Of a stretch of 64,000 nucleotides of DNA, positions 18,424 to 27,406 are shown piece by piece. Position 1 is the first letter of the stretch, and the number at the start of each line of letters is the position of its first letter. The translations under genes were made by a program, and so were the position numbers. Location: positions 248,001-312,000 of the forward strand of contig NZ_LT629968.1 of the NCBI RefSeq assembly GCF_900104665.1, given 5' to 3'. The stretch comes from Traorella massiliensis (GTDB lineage Bacteria > Bacillota_I > Bacilli_A > Erysipelotrichales > Erysipelotrichaceae). The notes under the pieces are model-generated. The model did no database searches. It was not told where the DNA came from and saw nothing but the letters and a program-made list of their open reading frames with translations.

Positions 18424-18939
18424 ATGAAAAAATTTTTATCAGTGCTTGCATTGCTTTTAGTGGTTGCAGGTTGTAGCAATGCTCCAGCAGAAAATGAAAA
18501 CACACCAAATGAAAATCAGCCAGCAGCTATTACTACTTTGGATACTGTAACATTTGCAGATGAATTGGAAAACACAGAGACTGTTAAGGTTTATGTAAAT
18601 GATTCAGCAGATACTTCAAAGACATTAGTAGAGGCTTATTTAGATGCAGATTCAGCAGATCTTAAGACTGTTGTGGTAGATACGCTTAAATCTTTAACTC
18701 TTGAAGAATCAAGCGATTAGGAAAAGGTTTATGGAACACCATATTTCATGATAGATTTAAACTCTGCACTTGATTCAAATTATGTGCGTTTTGCAGTGTT
18801 TGAAGATACTGTAGTTATTCAAACAAAAGAAAGTTATGTCAATTATACATTAGATGATGCTTCTGCCGAAACAATCAACACATTAACAAGCAGTATTTAT
18901 CAAGCATTTGTTCAAGCATTTGCTTCAGAAGAAGAGTAA
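18424..18939 (+). pseudogene. Lipoprotein gene interrupted by an in-frame TAG
   Basis: Begins with a lipoprotein signal peptide and lipobox (VVAGCSNA; lipidated Cys at residue 18), an Asn/Glu/Pro linker and a small domain. A TAG at 18718-18720 ends the first 98 residues, but the same frame continues without another stop for 72 codons (EKVYGTPYFMIDLNSALD...) to TAA at 18937-18939. Restoring one codon gives a single 171-residue protein, so this is best read as one gene with a nonsense mutation, or a sequencing error. The second part has no ribosome binding site of its own. Function unknown. Confidence 0.8.
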
Positions 18940-18956
18940 ACCTCTTCTTTTTTTTA
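18929..18956 (+). terminator. Intrinsic terminator
   Basis: AAGAAGAG/CTCTTCTT stem overlapping the end of the lipoprotein frame, followed by a T run. Confidence 0.7.
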
Positions 18957-18981
18957 TTTATAAGATAAAATTATAAATATC

Positions 18982-19008
18982 TTAGCACTCTAAGCACAAA
19001 AGTGCTTG
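18982..19008 (+). promoter_or_regulatory. CIRCE-like element 1 (HrcA operator)
   Basis: TTAGCACTC-N9-AAGTGCTTG. The left arm is perfect; the right arm matches the consensus GAGTGCTAA at six of nine bases. It lies upstream of and touching the -35 box. Confidence 0.6.
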
Positions 19009-19033
19009 CAATCTTCTAAAAGTGGAGTATAAT
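19006..19033 (+). promoter_or_regulatory. htpG promoter
   Basis: TTGCAA (19006-19011), a 16-bp spacer and TATAAT (19028-19033), bracketed by the two CIRCE elements. Confidence 0.65.
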
Positions 19034-19037
19034 ACTA

Positions 19038-19064
19038 TTAGCACTAAAATGGTCGGAGTGCTAA
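19038..19064 (+). promoter_or_regulatory. CIRCE element 2 (HrcA operator)
   Basis: TTAGCACTA-N9-GAGTGCTAA, one mismatch from the CIRCE consensus. It starts at the expected transcription start and ends just before the AAAGGAGG ribosome binding site. Confidence 0.85.
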
Positions 19065-19081
19065 AGGAGGAAGAGGTAATT

Positions 19082-20974
19082 ATGAGTCGTAATAAACAAT
19101 TTAAAGCTGAATCTAAAAGATTACTTGATTTGATGATTAATTCTATTTATACACATAAGGAGATATTCTTGAGAGAATTGATTTCTAATGCAAGTGATGC
19201 CCTAGATAAACTCAATTATCTTTCTTTCAATGAAGAAGGAATTGACAGAGAGAATTTAAAAATTAAAATCAGTACAGATGAACAAAATAAAACAATCATT
19301 ATTAGTGATAATGGTATTGGGATGAATGAAAGCGAACTAGAAGAAAATCTTGGTACGATTGCTAAGAGTGGTTCATTGGTTTTCAAACAGGAACTTGATG
19401 AAAATAAGAAAGATGATGTTGATATCATCGGACAGTTTGGTGTCGGCTTCTATGCAGCTTTTATGGTAGCAAAGGAAGTGGTTGTAGAAAGTAAAAAATA
19501 TAATGAAGAAAAAGCTTATCGCTGGGTGAGTGATGGCAGTAATGGCTATCGTATTGATGAATGTGATAAAGCCGATCGTGGAACAACGATTACTTTATTC
19601 TTAAAAGATGATACAAAAGAAGAAAATTATTCTGATTTTGCGAAACAGTTTAAAATTGAAACATTAGTAAAGAAATATTCAGATTACATCCGTTATCCAA
19701 TTACGATGATGGTATCAAAGTATGAGGGTGAAGGCGATGATAAACAGTTAGTAGTGGAAGAAAAGACTTTGAATTCAATGGTTCCTTTATGGAAAAGAAA
19801 GAGATCTGAAATCAAAGATGAAGAATATAATGAATTTTATAAAAATAAATTCAATGATTATGCCGATCCTCAAAAAGTAATTCATACCCATGTAGAAGGT
19901 GCAGTTACTTTTGATGCCCTTCTATTTATTCCAAGTCATGCACCTTATAACTATTATTCACAGGATTATGAAAAAGGCTTGCAGCTATATTCTAGTGGTG
20001 TATTCATCATGGATAAAGCGAGTGATCTGATTCCAGAACATTTCCGTTTTGTGAGAGGTCTTGTGGATTCTCAGGATCTAAGTCTGAATATCTCACGTGA
20101 AATGCTTCAGCACGATCGCCAGCTGAAAGTTATGGCCAATCGAATTGAAAAGAAGATTCAGTCTGAATTGAAAAAGATGTTAGCTAATGAACGTGAAGAA
20201 TATGAAAAATTCTGGGCAAATTTCGGTTTACAGCTAAAGTATGGTGTGTACAATGATTTTGGTGCCCATAAAGATATGCTGGTAGACTTACTGCTATTTA
20301 CTTCTAGTAAAGAAAAGAAGCTTGTTACATTGAAAGAATATGTAGAAAGAATGAAGGAAGGACAGGAAGTCATCTACTTTGCAAGTGGTGACGATGTGAA
20401 TAAGATCGATCAGTTACCGGCAGCTGAGCTTGTAAAGGATAAAGGTTATGAAATTTTATATCTGACAGATAATGTTGATGAATTTGCACTTCAGGTACTT
20501 CAGGAATATGATTCTAAGAAGTTCAAGAATATTACACAAGGTGACTTAAATCTTGAAAGCGAAGAAGAGAAGAAACAGGTAGAAGAAAAGAAAGAAGAAA
20601 ATAAGGATTTATTGGAAGCTTTGAAAGAAAGCTTGAAGGATAAAGTCAGTGATGTGAAACTATCCACTCGTTTAAAGAGCCATCCTGTATGTTTAAGTGC
20701 TGATGAAGGGCTTAGCTTTGAGATGGAGAAAGTATTGGCACAGATGCCAGATGGTAATCCATATGGTATGAAAGCTGTACGTATCCTGGAAATCAATCCA
20801 AATCATGCAATCTTTAATGCATTACAAAATGTGTATGCGAAAGATAAAGATAAGATTTCAAAATATGCTGATTTGCTTTATGATCAGGCATTATTGATTG
20901 AAGGTTTTGATCTGGAAGATCCGATTGCTTTCTCTAATGCTGTCTGTGAATTGATGGTAGAGGCAAGTAAATAG
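19082..20974 (+). CDS. htpG: Molecular chaperone HtpG (Hsp90)
   Basis: ATP-driven cytosolic chaperone. The ATG at 19082 (MSRNKQFKAES) is preferred over an earlier one at 19022, because 19022 lies in the promoter and AAAGGAGGAAGAG precedes 19082. 630 residues. The GHKL ATP site shows 'LRELISNASDALDKL', 'ISDNGIGM' and 'IGQFGVGFYAAFMVA'; the middle-domain 'SLNISREMLQ' carries the conserved catalytic-loop Arg; the C-terminal dimerisation domain is complete and, as usual in bacteria, lacks MEEVD. HrcA control is shown by the flanking CIRCE sites, unlike B. subtilis htpG, which is HrcA-independent. Confidence 0.97.
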   Translation: MSRNKQFKAESKRLLDLMINSIYTHKEIFLRELISNASDALDKLNYLSFNEEGIDRENLKIKISTDEQNKTIIISDNGIGMNESELEENLGTIAKSGSLVFKQELDENKKDDVDIIGQFGVGFYAAFMVAKEVVVESKKYNEEKAYRWVSDGSNGYRIDECDKADRGTTITLFLKDDTKEENYSDFAKQFKIETLVKKYSDYIRYPITMMVSKYEGEGDDKQLVVEEKTLNSMVPLWKRKRSEIKDEEYNEFYKNKFNDYADPQKVIHTHVEGAVTFDALLFIPSHAPYNYYSQDYEKGLQLYSSGVFIMDKASDLIPEHFRFVRGLVDSQDLSLNISREMLQHDRQLKVMANRIEKKIQSELKKMLANEREEYEKFWANFGLQLKYGVYNDFGAHKDMLVDLLLFTSSKEKKLVTLKEYVERMKEGQEVIYFASGDDVNKIDQLPAAELVKDKGYEILYLTDNVDEFALQVLQEYDSKKFKNITQGDLNLESEEEKKQVEEKKEENKDLLEALKESLKDKVSDVKLSTRLKSHPVCLSADEGLSFEMEKVLAQMPDGNPYGMKAVRILEINPNHAIFNALQNVYAKDKDKISKYADLLYDQALLIEGFDLEDPIAFSNAVCELMVEASK

Positions 20975-20980
20975 AAATTT

Positions 20981-21014
20981 AAGAGCAAGATGAATATATG
21001 CTTGCTCTTTTTTT
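20981..21014 (+). terminator. Intrinsic terminator
   Basis: AAGAGCAAG/CTTGCTCTT stem with an 11-base loop and a T run. Confidence 0.85.
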
Positions 21015-21083
21015 ACGTTTATTTTACTGTTTTGTGATTGTGAATTTTTAATAAAATGATTATGGTTATGATAGGAGGTAAGA

Positions 21084-21506
21084 ATGATGGCATTGTTAAT
21101 GAATGATACAGATATGGATCGAATGTTAAATGAAATCTGTCCTAAAGGAGAAACTTATCGTGCAAAGGCATGGGGAACGATCATGGCGGGAACTGCTGAA
21201 GTATTAACTCTTGGTGCTCTAAGCAATACATATTGTTATCTTGGGATAAGTGAACATTATTTGGTCATTGCAATTGTTGGAACATTAAATATTGATACGA
21301 TCAAGGGCAAGATATGCTTGCCATTTGACAAAATTGAAAGTGTTTCTGTAAAACACGGGATTTTTCCTTCTCAAAGAATTATTAAGTTAAAAAGTGAAAA
21401 TGTAAAACTTAAAATATCTTTGATCAATAATCCTCTGGGTGCAAAAGTCAAAAATCAGAAAGAGGGAATGAATGGAATTTGCGAAGCCTTAACATCTTTA
21501 AAATAA
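21084..21506 (+). CDS. Hypothetical protein with PH-like fold
   Basis: 140 residues, preceded by ATAGGAGGT. The N-terminus is polar; the middle holds two hydrophobic beta-like stretches (TYCYLGISEHYLVIAIVG) and 'LPFDKIESVSVKHGIFPSQ', the pattern of bacterial PH-like domains in which a protein senses or binds at the membrane. There is no signal peptide or clear membrane helix. Own transcription unit between the htpG terminator and tpx. Function unknown. Confidence 0.6.
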   Translation: MMALLMNDTDMDRMLNEICPKGETYRAKAWGTIMAGTAEVLTLGALSNTYCYLGISEHYLVIAIVGTLNIDTIKGKICLPFDKIESVSVKHGIFPSQRIIKLKSENVKLKISLINNPLGAKVKNQKEGMNGICEALTSLK

Positions 21507-21579
21507 AAGAACATGAGCATTTAAATGGTATTTTTCACTAAAAGGTTTATAGTTATGTTATAGAAAAGAGGTTACTATT

Positions 21580-22077
21580 ATGAGAGTAAAATTTAAAGGT
21601 GAATATACACCGCTTAGTGAAAATATAAAGGAAAAAGATCATTTAGGCGAATATACAGTTGTAGATTCAAAGATGAATGAAATTAAAAGTAATGATCTAA
21701 AGGGAATTAAAATCATCCTTACGGTCCCAAGTGTTGATACTTCGGTATGTTCACGTGAACTAGCAAAATTTATTGATATTCTAAAGAATGAAACGATTAC
21801 GATTCTTTCTGTTTCCATGGATTTACCTTTTGCGTTAGATCGCTGGTGTCAAAGTCATGCTTCTGAGAATATCGTTACTGCTAGTGATTTCAGATATCAT
21901 GATTTTGCAGATGCAAGCGGATTATTAATGCCGGAGATTGGATTATTTTCAAGAAGTGTATTGCTTGTGGATGAAAATGATATGGTTCGTTATCTAGAAA
22001 TTGTTGAGGATGTCTCCAATGAACCTGATTATGAAAAGGTCATGGAACAATTACAATTATTGAAAAAAAGTGCATAA
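21580..22077 (+). CDS. tpx: Thiol peroxidase (atypical 2-Cys peroxiredoxin)
   Basis: Reduces hydrogen peroxide and alkyl hydroperoxides using thioredoxin. 165 residues, the usual Tpx length. The peroxidatic Cys is C57 in 'PSVDTSVCSRE' and the resolving Cys is C90 in 'RWC', the Tpx-specific spacing. AAGAGGTTACT precedes the ATG. Monocistronic, convergent with ilvE, and sharing its terminator. It likely protects the anaerobe from oxidative stress. Confidence 0.95.
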   Translation: MRVKFKGEYTPLSENIKEKDHLGEYTVVDSKMNEIKSNDLKGIKIILTVPSVDTSVCSRELAKFIDILKNETITILSVSMDLPFALDRWCQSHASENIVTASDFRYHDFADASGLLMPEIGLFSRSVLLVDENDMVRYLEIVEDVSNEPDYEKVMEQLQLLKKSA

Positions 22078-22087
22078 GCACTTTTTT
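22064..22087. terminator. Bidirectional terminator for tpx and ilvE
   Basis: AAAAAAGTGC/GCACTTTTTT stem whose ATAA loop contains the tpx stop codon; A and T runs on both sides. Confidence 0.8.
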
Positions 22088-23147
22088 ATTTTACCTTTCT
22101 TGTCCACCCATATGGATCTTCACTTTCACCCCATTGAATTGACGAGAGAATATCATAAAGAAGACGGGTAATATGACCTATCTGATGGTTATTGATGACT
22201 ATATTTTGTTTTTTATAAAGTAGTTCTCCAATAGGTGTAATAAGAGCTGCTGTACCACAGCCAAAAGCCTCACTGAGACGTCCGTCATGTGCTGCTTCCA
22301 TTAAGAAATGAATATCTATTTTTTCTTCTTTAACTTCAACTTGCTGATCTTTTAGAATATGAAGAATGGAGTCACGGGTAATTCCAGGCAAGATCGATCC
22401 GCTAAGAGGAGCTGTATAAACAATATTGTCAATAACAAACATGACATTCATCGTTCCTACTTCTTCAACATATTTTCTTTCGATGCCATCTAACCACAAC
22501 ACCTGATCACAGCCTAATTGTTTTGCTTTGCTTTGGGCAATGATGCTTGAAGCATAATTACCACCGCATTTTATGTTTCCTGTACCTCCAATGACCGCTC
22601 GTACATATTCATCTTCCACATAAATCTTTACAGGCTCCAGACCATTTTTGTAATAGGAAGCAGAAGGTGAAGCGATAATGACAAACTGATAGCTTTCGGA
22701 AGCATGAACGCCTACTCCGGCTTCATTGGCAAACATAAATGGACGGATATACAAGCTGGTACCTTTTTTTGAAGGAATCCAGTCTTTTTCTATTCTAACG
22801 AGTGCTTCCACAGCTTCTATAAAGTCATTCTCTGAAATAAGAGGCATACATAGTCTTTGATTAGAATTCATCATTCGCCAAGCGTTCATTTCAGGGCGGA
22901 AAAGTAAGATTTCATTTTTTTCGGTTTTATAAGCTTTTAATCCTTCAAAGGTTTCCTGAGCATAGTGAAAAACCATACTGGCAGGATCCATAGTAATTGG
23001 AGCATAAGGAACGATACGGGCATCATGCCAATGATGATCATCATAGTTCATGACAAACATATGATCCGTAAAATATTTTCCAAATCCTAAATGTTCAAAA
23101 TCAGGTTTTTCTTTTAAAATAGTGTTTTTTTCAAATCTGATGTCCAT
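22086..23147 (-). CDS. ilvE: Branched-chain amino-acid aminotransferase
   Basis: PLP-dependent transamination between Leu/Ile/Val and 2-oxoglutarate. The start is the ATG at 23147 (MDIRFEKN), because the GGAGGT site lies over the earlier in-frame ATG at 23159. 353 residues, fold type IV. Landmarks: 'YAQETFEGLKAY', the PLP-binding Lys region 'GTGNIKCGGNYA', 'EEVGTMNVMFV', and 'GSILPGITRDSIL'. It consumes or makes glutamate, so it links to the 2-oxoglutarate branch at 14-18 kb. A hairpin with a T run lies directly before the ribosome binding site. Confidence 0.95.
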   Translation of the reverse strand: MDIRFEKNTILKEKPDFEHLGFGKYFTDHMFVMNYDDHHWHDARIVPYAPITMDPASMVFHYAQETFEGLKAYKTEKNEILLFRPEMNAWRMMNSNQRLCMPLISENDFIEAVEALVRIEKDWIPSKKGTSLYIRPFMFANEAGVGVHASESYQFVIIASPSASYYKNGLEPVKIYVEDEYVRAVIGGTGNIKCGGNYASSIIAQSKAKQLGCDQVLWLDGIERKYVEEVGTMNVMFVIDNIVYTAPLSGSILPGITRDSILHILKDQQVEVKEEKIDIHFLMEAAHDGRLSEAFGCGTAALITPIGELLYKKQNIVINNHQIGHITRLLYDILSSIQWGESEDPYGWTRKVK

Positions 23148-23157
23148 AATTACCTCC

Positions 23158-23190
23158 AAAAAAAGACACTACTTCCATAGTAGCGTCTTT
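23158..23190 (-). terminator. Hairpin with T run just before the ilvE ribosome binding site
   Basis: On the minus strand AAAGACGCTACT/AGTAGTGTCTTT with loop ATGGA, followed by T and then GGAGGT. It is either the terminator of the upstream 120-aa gene or a leader attenuator for ilvE. No T-box or leader peptide was recognised in the 35 bases before it. Confidence 0.65.
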
Positions 23191-23225
23191 GCCTGACTCC
23201 ATTATAGAAAAATAAGGGTCACTTG

Positions 23226-23588
23226 TCAATATTGCTTCGTTACTCTCATCCAGGTAGTTGTGATTTTTCTTGGATTTTCTTCTTCCACAACTGTTTTTCT
23301 TTCCATTGAAAGGCTTCTACAGTTGCTTTGACTCATATCACGATTACATTGCCAATCAATATTTCCGTTTTCATACATATCTCGGTTTTCTTCGTCTTCA
23401 AAATTCATTTCATCATCCATGTTATTCATTTCATCAAGAAGGGCCTCCATATCAAATTCATCATCATTTTCATCATCCATGACATAAGAAGAATTAACAG
23501 GTAAATCATCTTTAAAGTCATAAGGTGAAATATCCTCTGGTTTCCACATACGAGCCTGCTTGGGTGCTTCCATATAAACTTTTTCCAT
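23226..23588 (-). CDS. Hypothetical acidic protein (120 aa)
   Basis: Begins MEKVYMEAPKQARMWKPED. It has a very acidic Met/Asn-rich centre (runs of D, E, N, M around residues 38-75) and a basic, Thr-rich C-terminus with three Cys in the second half. AAAGGAAGAG precedes the ATG. The repetitive acidic composition with 'CNRDMSQSNCRS' recalls small coat-like or regulatory proteins of Firmicutes, but I recognise no family. Confidence 0.55.
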   Translation of the reverse strand: MEKVYMEAPKQARMWKPEDISPYDFKDDLPVNSSYVMDDENDDEFDMEALLDEMNNMDDEMNFEDEENRDMYENGNIDWQCNRDMSQSNCRSLSMERKTVVEEENPRKITTTWMRVTKQY

Positions 23589-23750
23589 TTGTACTCTTCC
23601 TTTCGCTTTATACTATGTATGTCTTTGCCTTTGGTTCTTCAGTTAGCCTTGACAAACAATATAAAGTCCTTTATACTATGTTAGACAATACTAACAAAAA
23701 GATTTTATTTTTTTGTCTTATATGTTATATAAGGCTAACAAGGAGGGTTT

Positions 23751-25484
23751 ATGATTAATAAGCGATTGATACGGGAAATGAAAAGTTCGCTTGTCTTTAT
23801 TTATAAAAATGTATTGACACAATGGCTCATGCTGATTCTGAATATTCTTATGATGATGCTCATAGCGATGACGCTGGAAGGATTGCTTAAAAATACTTTG
23901 ATTTTGAATCAGATGATGCTGTATCTAACAGTGGTAATTGTGATTGTAGCGCTACGTTCTATCCTTTCTAAAAAAAGTGTCATGTATGGGTATGGAGCTT
24001 CAAAGGAAGTAAAAAAGGTGCTTCGTGAAAAGATTTTAACAAAACTGAATGAAATGGGTAGCGGTTATCATCAGAAAATTGCGACATCATCACTGGTACA
24101 GATGTGTGTAGAGGGAATTGATCAGCTGGAAATCTATTATGGTTCGTATCTTTCACAGTTCTTCTACAGTATGCTGGCTCCTTTAACTTTATTTATTATA
24201 TTATCGTTTGTTAATTTCAAAGTGGCTTTAATCCTGTTTATCTGTGTCCCTTTGATTCCTGTTACGATCATTTTAGTTAGTAAATTTGCCAAGAAACTGT
24301 TAAGTAAATACTGGGGACAATATACGACACTGGGGGATAGCTTTTTGGAAAATCTTGAGGGATTGACTACTCTAAAAATTTATCAGGCAGATGGTTATAA
24401 GCATGAAAAGATGAATGAAGAGGCTGAAAATTTCCGTAAAGTAACGATGAAGGTTTTGACAATGCAGCTCAATTCAATTACGATCATGGATCTGATTGCT
24501 TATGGAGGAGCCGGTATCGGTATGATGGCTGCTTTGTTTGAATTTCAAAGCGGAGCTGTTTCAATAGGAGAGTGTATCTTGATCATCTTATTGTCAGCTG
24601 ACTTTTTTATTCCGATGCGTACACTGGGCTCTTTATTTCATGTTGCTATGAATGGGATAGCAGCGAGTGACAAATTATTTCGTTTTTTAGATGAAAAAGT
24701 AGAAGAAGACGGTACGATAAATGATATTAAGACTGACCAGAACATTTACTTAGATCATGTTAGCTTTGCTTATGAAAATGACCAAAATGTCTTAAATGAC
24801 ATCGTTATGGAAATAAAACCGCATCAGATGACAAGCATTGTTGGTGAGAGCGGTTGTGGGAAAAGTACGATTTCTTCTTTATTGATGAAAGAGATAAGAG
24901 CCAATCAGGGTCGTATTTTTGTAGGGGATAAAGAATTAGTTCATTTTTCTAGAAAAGCATGGATGAAGAAAATTACTTATCTTTCAAGCAATGCTTTGCT
25001 TTTTAAGGGAAGTGTTCGTGAGAATCTTTTGATGGCCAAAAAAGATGCAACTGATTCTGAAATGATTGAAGTATTAAAGAAAGTAAAGATTTATGATTTT
25101 TTAGAAAATGAGCAAGGCTTAGATACACCTATACTTGAAAATGGAAGTAATTTATCAGGGGGACAGTGTCAGCGCATTGCTTTTGCTAGAGCTTTGCTGC
25201 ATAACAGTGAAATCTATATTTTTGATGAAGCAACTTCAAATATCGATGTAGAAAGTGAAAATGATCTGATGAAACTGGTAGATGAAATGAAAGATGAAAA
25301 AACGATTCTTTTGATTTCCCATCGGCTGATGAATGTAGTTAAAAGCGATCAGATTTATGTCATGGAGAAGTCAAGGATCATTGAAAATGGTACTCATGAG
25401 GAATTGCTGAAAAAAGCAGGCGCTTATCAAAACTTATGGGAAAGTCAGAAAAAATTAGAGACATTGAAGGGGAGGTCATTATGA
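23751..25484 (+). CDS. CydD-like ABC exporter subunit (permease-ATPase)
   Basis: 577 residues: six membrane helices (about 15-300) then an ATPase domain with Walker A 'GESGCGKST', signature 'LSGGQCQRIAFARA' and Walker B 'IYIFDEAT'. The permease shows the CydD-type block 'KYWGQYTTLGDSFLENLEG'. CydDC exports glutathione/cysteine in E. coli; in Firmicutes the same type is found as a heterodimer of uncertain substrate. Its stop overlaps the next start (ATGA), as expected for a heterodimer. AAGGAGGG precedes the ATG. Confidence 0.85.
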   Translation: MINKRLIREMKSSLVFIYKNVLTQWLMLILNILMMMLIAMTLEGLLKNTLILNQMMLYLTVVIVIVALRSILSKKSVMYGYGASKEVKKVLREKILTKLNEMGSGYHQKIATSSLVQMCVEGIDQLEIYYGSYLSQFFYSMLAPLTLFIILSFVNFKVALILFICVPLIPVTIILVSKFAKKLLSKYWGQYTTLGDSFLENLEGLTTLKIYQADGYKHEKMNEEAENFRKVTMKVLTMQLNSITIMDLIAYGGAGIGMMAALFEFQSGAVSIGECILIILLSADFFIPMRTLGSLFHVAMNGIAASDKLFRFLDEKVEEDGTINDIKTDQNIYLDHVSFAYENDQNVLNDIVMEIKPHQMTSIVGESGCGKSTISSLLMKEIRANQGRIFVGDKELVHFSRKAWMKKITYLSSNALLFKGSVRENLLMAKKDATDSEMIEVLKKVKIYDFLENEQGLDTPILENGSNLSGGQCQRIAFARALLHNSEIYIFDEATSNIDVESENDLMKLVDEMKDEKTILLISHRLMNVVKSDQIYVMEKSRIIENGTHEELLKKAGAYQNLWESQKKLETLKGRSL

Positions 25485-27127
25485 AGAAAAACAGTGTGAG
25501 CATATTATTCAGACTGATTGGATTAGTCAAGCCTTTACTTGTCTATATGATCCTGGCAATCGTTTTAGGAGTGTTAGGGTTTGTTTGTGCTAACTTCTTG
25601 ACCGTACTGGCAACAGCAGGTCTATTAAAGATCATACAGAAAGATGCTGTTTCGCAGATCATTCTTATTTTATTGTTTTTTGCTTTTATTCGTGGTTTCT
25701 TACGTTATGGAGAGCAGACTTGCAATCATTATATCGCTTTTAAACTTTTAGCACTGATTCGTGATCATGTGTTTGCTGCTTTAAGAAAACTTGCACCTGC
25801 AAAACTGGAAGGAAAAGATAAGGGAAATCTGATTTCGATCATTACAAGCGATATTGAACTTTTAGAAGTATTTTATGCTCATACGATTTCACCTGTCATG
25901 ATTGCTTTACTGATGAGTATCATTATGATGTTTTTCTTTGGTATTTTTCATCCTTTATTAGCATTATATGCACTTATGGCTTATGCTCTTGTAGGAATCG
26001 TGATTCCTCTATGGACACATCATCGCTATGGCAGCTTAGGAAGTCAAGTGCGTCATGAATCAGGATCATTATCAAGTTTTGTTCTTGAAAATCTTCGTGG
26101 ACAAAAAGAAATTATTCAATATGATGCTTTTGAAGACAAGCTATCACAGTTAAAGATGCGCAGTGAAAAGCTATCTGATATCGAAAAGAAGATGAAAAAA
26201 GTCCAGGCAGGAAATACTTCTTTGAGTTCTTCAGCCATCATCCTTCTTTCAATCGGAATGATTGCTCTTTCAGGAATATTTGTATTTGAAAATCTGCTTA
26301 CTGCTGAACAGGCGATCATTGTCAGCGTAGCTATGTTTTCTTCTTTTTCACCTTATTTGGCACTTGCAAATCTATCAAGTACGATTCAGCCAACGATTGC
26401 GGCAGCATCACGAGTATTAGAAATTTTAGATGAAAAGCCACAGATCGTTGAAAATGAAACCGGTGAAGTGATCAATGGCAAAGAAATCAGTGTTCATCAA
26501 GTATCTTTTAGCTATGACCAGGATCAGATATTAAAAGATGTGAGTCTTCACATATCAGAAAATGAAGTAATTGGCATCGTAGGAAAGAGTGGTAGCGGCA
26601 AGAGTACCTTATTAAAGCTTTTGATGCGTTTCTGGGATAGTGAAAGTGGCAAGATTACGATCGATCAAAAAGCGATTGTACAAATCAAAACACGATCACT
26701 ACGGGATCATGAAAGTTATATGACTCAGAAAACCCATCTTTTCCATGATTCTATTTTAAATAACATTAAAATAGCTAAACTAGATGCCACTTTAGAAGAA
26801 GTACAAGAAGCCTGTAAGAAAGCAAGTATTCATGATTTTATCATGAGTCTTCCTAAAGGTTATGACACGCCTGTAAGTGAGTGTGGTGATTCCTTAAGCG
26901 GCGGTGAGAAGCAGCGTATTGGTCTGGCAAGAGCTTTCCTTCACGATGGGGCCATCATGCTTTTAGATGAACCTACTAGTAACTTGGATTCCTTAAATGA
27001 AAAAATTATCTTAAAAGCACTTATGGAACAAGCTTCTTCCAAGATCATTATCCTTGTATCACATCGCCCTTCAACTATCAGCTGGTGTGATCGAATGATC
27101 TCTATGGAAAATGGGAGAGTCAGTTAA
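25481..27127 (+). CDS. CydC-like ABC exporter subunit (permease-ATPase)
   Basis: 548 residues from the ATG at 25481 (GGGGAGGT in front); the in-frame ATG at 25436 lacks a site. Six membrane helices, then Walker A 'GKSGSGKST', signature 'LSGGEKQRIGLARA' and Walker B 'AIMLLDEPTSNLD'. It pairs with the CydD-like gene. Both ATP sites look intact. The operon continues with a YgbA-type protein (one-base overlap) and a DUF454 membrane protein, linking the exporter to redox or nitrosative stress by context only. Confidence 0.85.
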   Translation: MKKNSVSILFRLIGLVKPLLVYMILAIVLGVLGFVCANFLTVLATAGLLKIIQKDAVSQIILILLFFAFIRGFLRYGEQTCNHYIAFKLLALIRDHVFAALRKLAPAKLEGKDKGNLISIITSDIELLEVFYAHTISPVMIALLMSIIMMFFFGIFHPLLALYALMAYALVGIVIPLWTHHRYGSLGSQVRHESGSLSSFVLENLRGQKEIIQYDAFEDKLSQLKMRSEKLSDIEKKMKKVQAGNTSLSSSAIILLSIGMIALSGIFVFENLLTAEQAIIVSVAMFSSFSPYLALANLSSTIQPTIAAASRVLEILDEKPQIVENETGEVINGKEISVHQVSFSYDQDQILKDVSLHISENEVIGIVGKSGSGKSTLLKLLMRFWDSESGKITIDQKAIVQIKTRSLRDHESYMTQKTHLFHDSILNNIKIAKLDATLEEVQEACKKASIHDFIMSLPKGYDTPVSECGDSLSGGEKQRIGLARAFLHDGAIMLLDEPTSNLDSLNEKIILKALMEQASSKIIILVSHRPSTISWCDRMISMENGRVS

Positions 27128-27402
27128 TGAATAAGAGTGCCATTGTTATTCAAATGATTGATCTTTATTATAAAAAAAGAGGCGGTACACAATGTGAAGA
27201 GTGTATTGAATTAAAAAAATATGCTCAATATCGTTTAGAAAAGTGTCCTTTTAAGGATAAAAATATGTTTTGTTCAAAATGCAGCATTCACTGCTATCAG
27301 CCTGATAAAAAGGAACAAATCAAAAAAGTCATGCGTTATGCAGGTCCAAGAATGTTGTTCTACCACCCTATACTTACAATCAGACATTTTATTGGAGGAT
27401 AA
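27127..27402 (+). CDS. YgbA-type (nitrous-oxide-stimulated promoter family) protein
   Basis: 91 residues. The conserved Cys pattern C-x2-C ('CEEC'), 'KCPF', 'CSKCSIHCY' and the 'MRYAGPRMLFYHP' ending match the small YgbA_NO family, whose E. coli member is NsrR-regulated and NO-induced. The seven Cys suggest metal or cluster binding. The start codon overlaps the CydC-like stop by one base. Function in Firmicutes is not known; the operon with an exporter of thiols is suggestive. Confidence 0.8.
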   Translation: MNKSAIVIQMIDLYYKKRGGTQCEECIELKKYAQYRLEKCPFKDKNMFCSKCSIHCYQPDKKEQIKKVMRYAGPRMLFYHPILTIRHFIGG

Positions 27403-27406
27403 TTAT

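Noticed and set aside
18718-18720. Pyrrolysine or programmed read-through at the TAG of the lipoprotein
   Set aside because: No context for recoding; other genes nearby use TAG as an ordinary stop (for example 20974 and 33745). A mutation is simpler.
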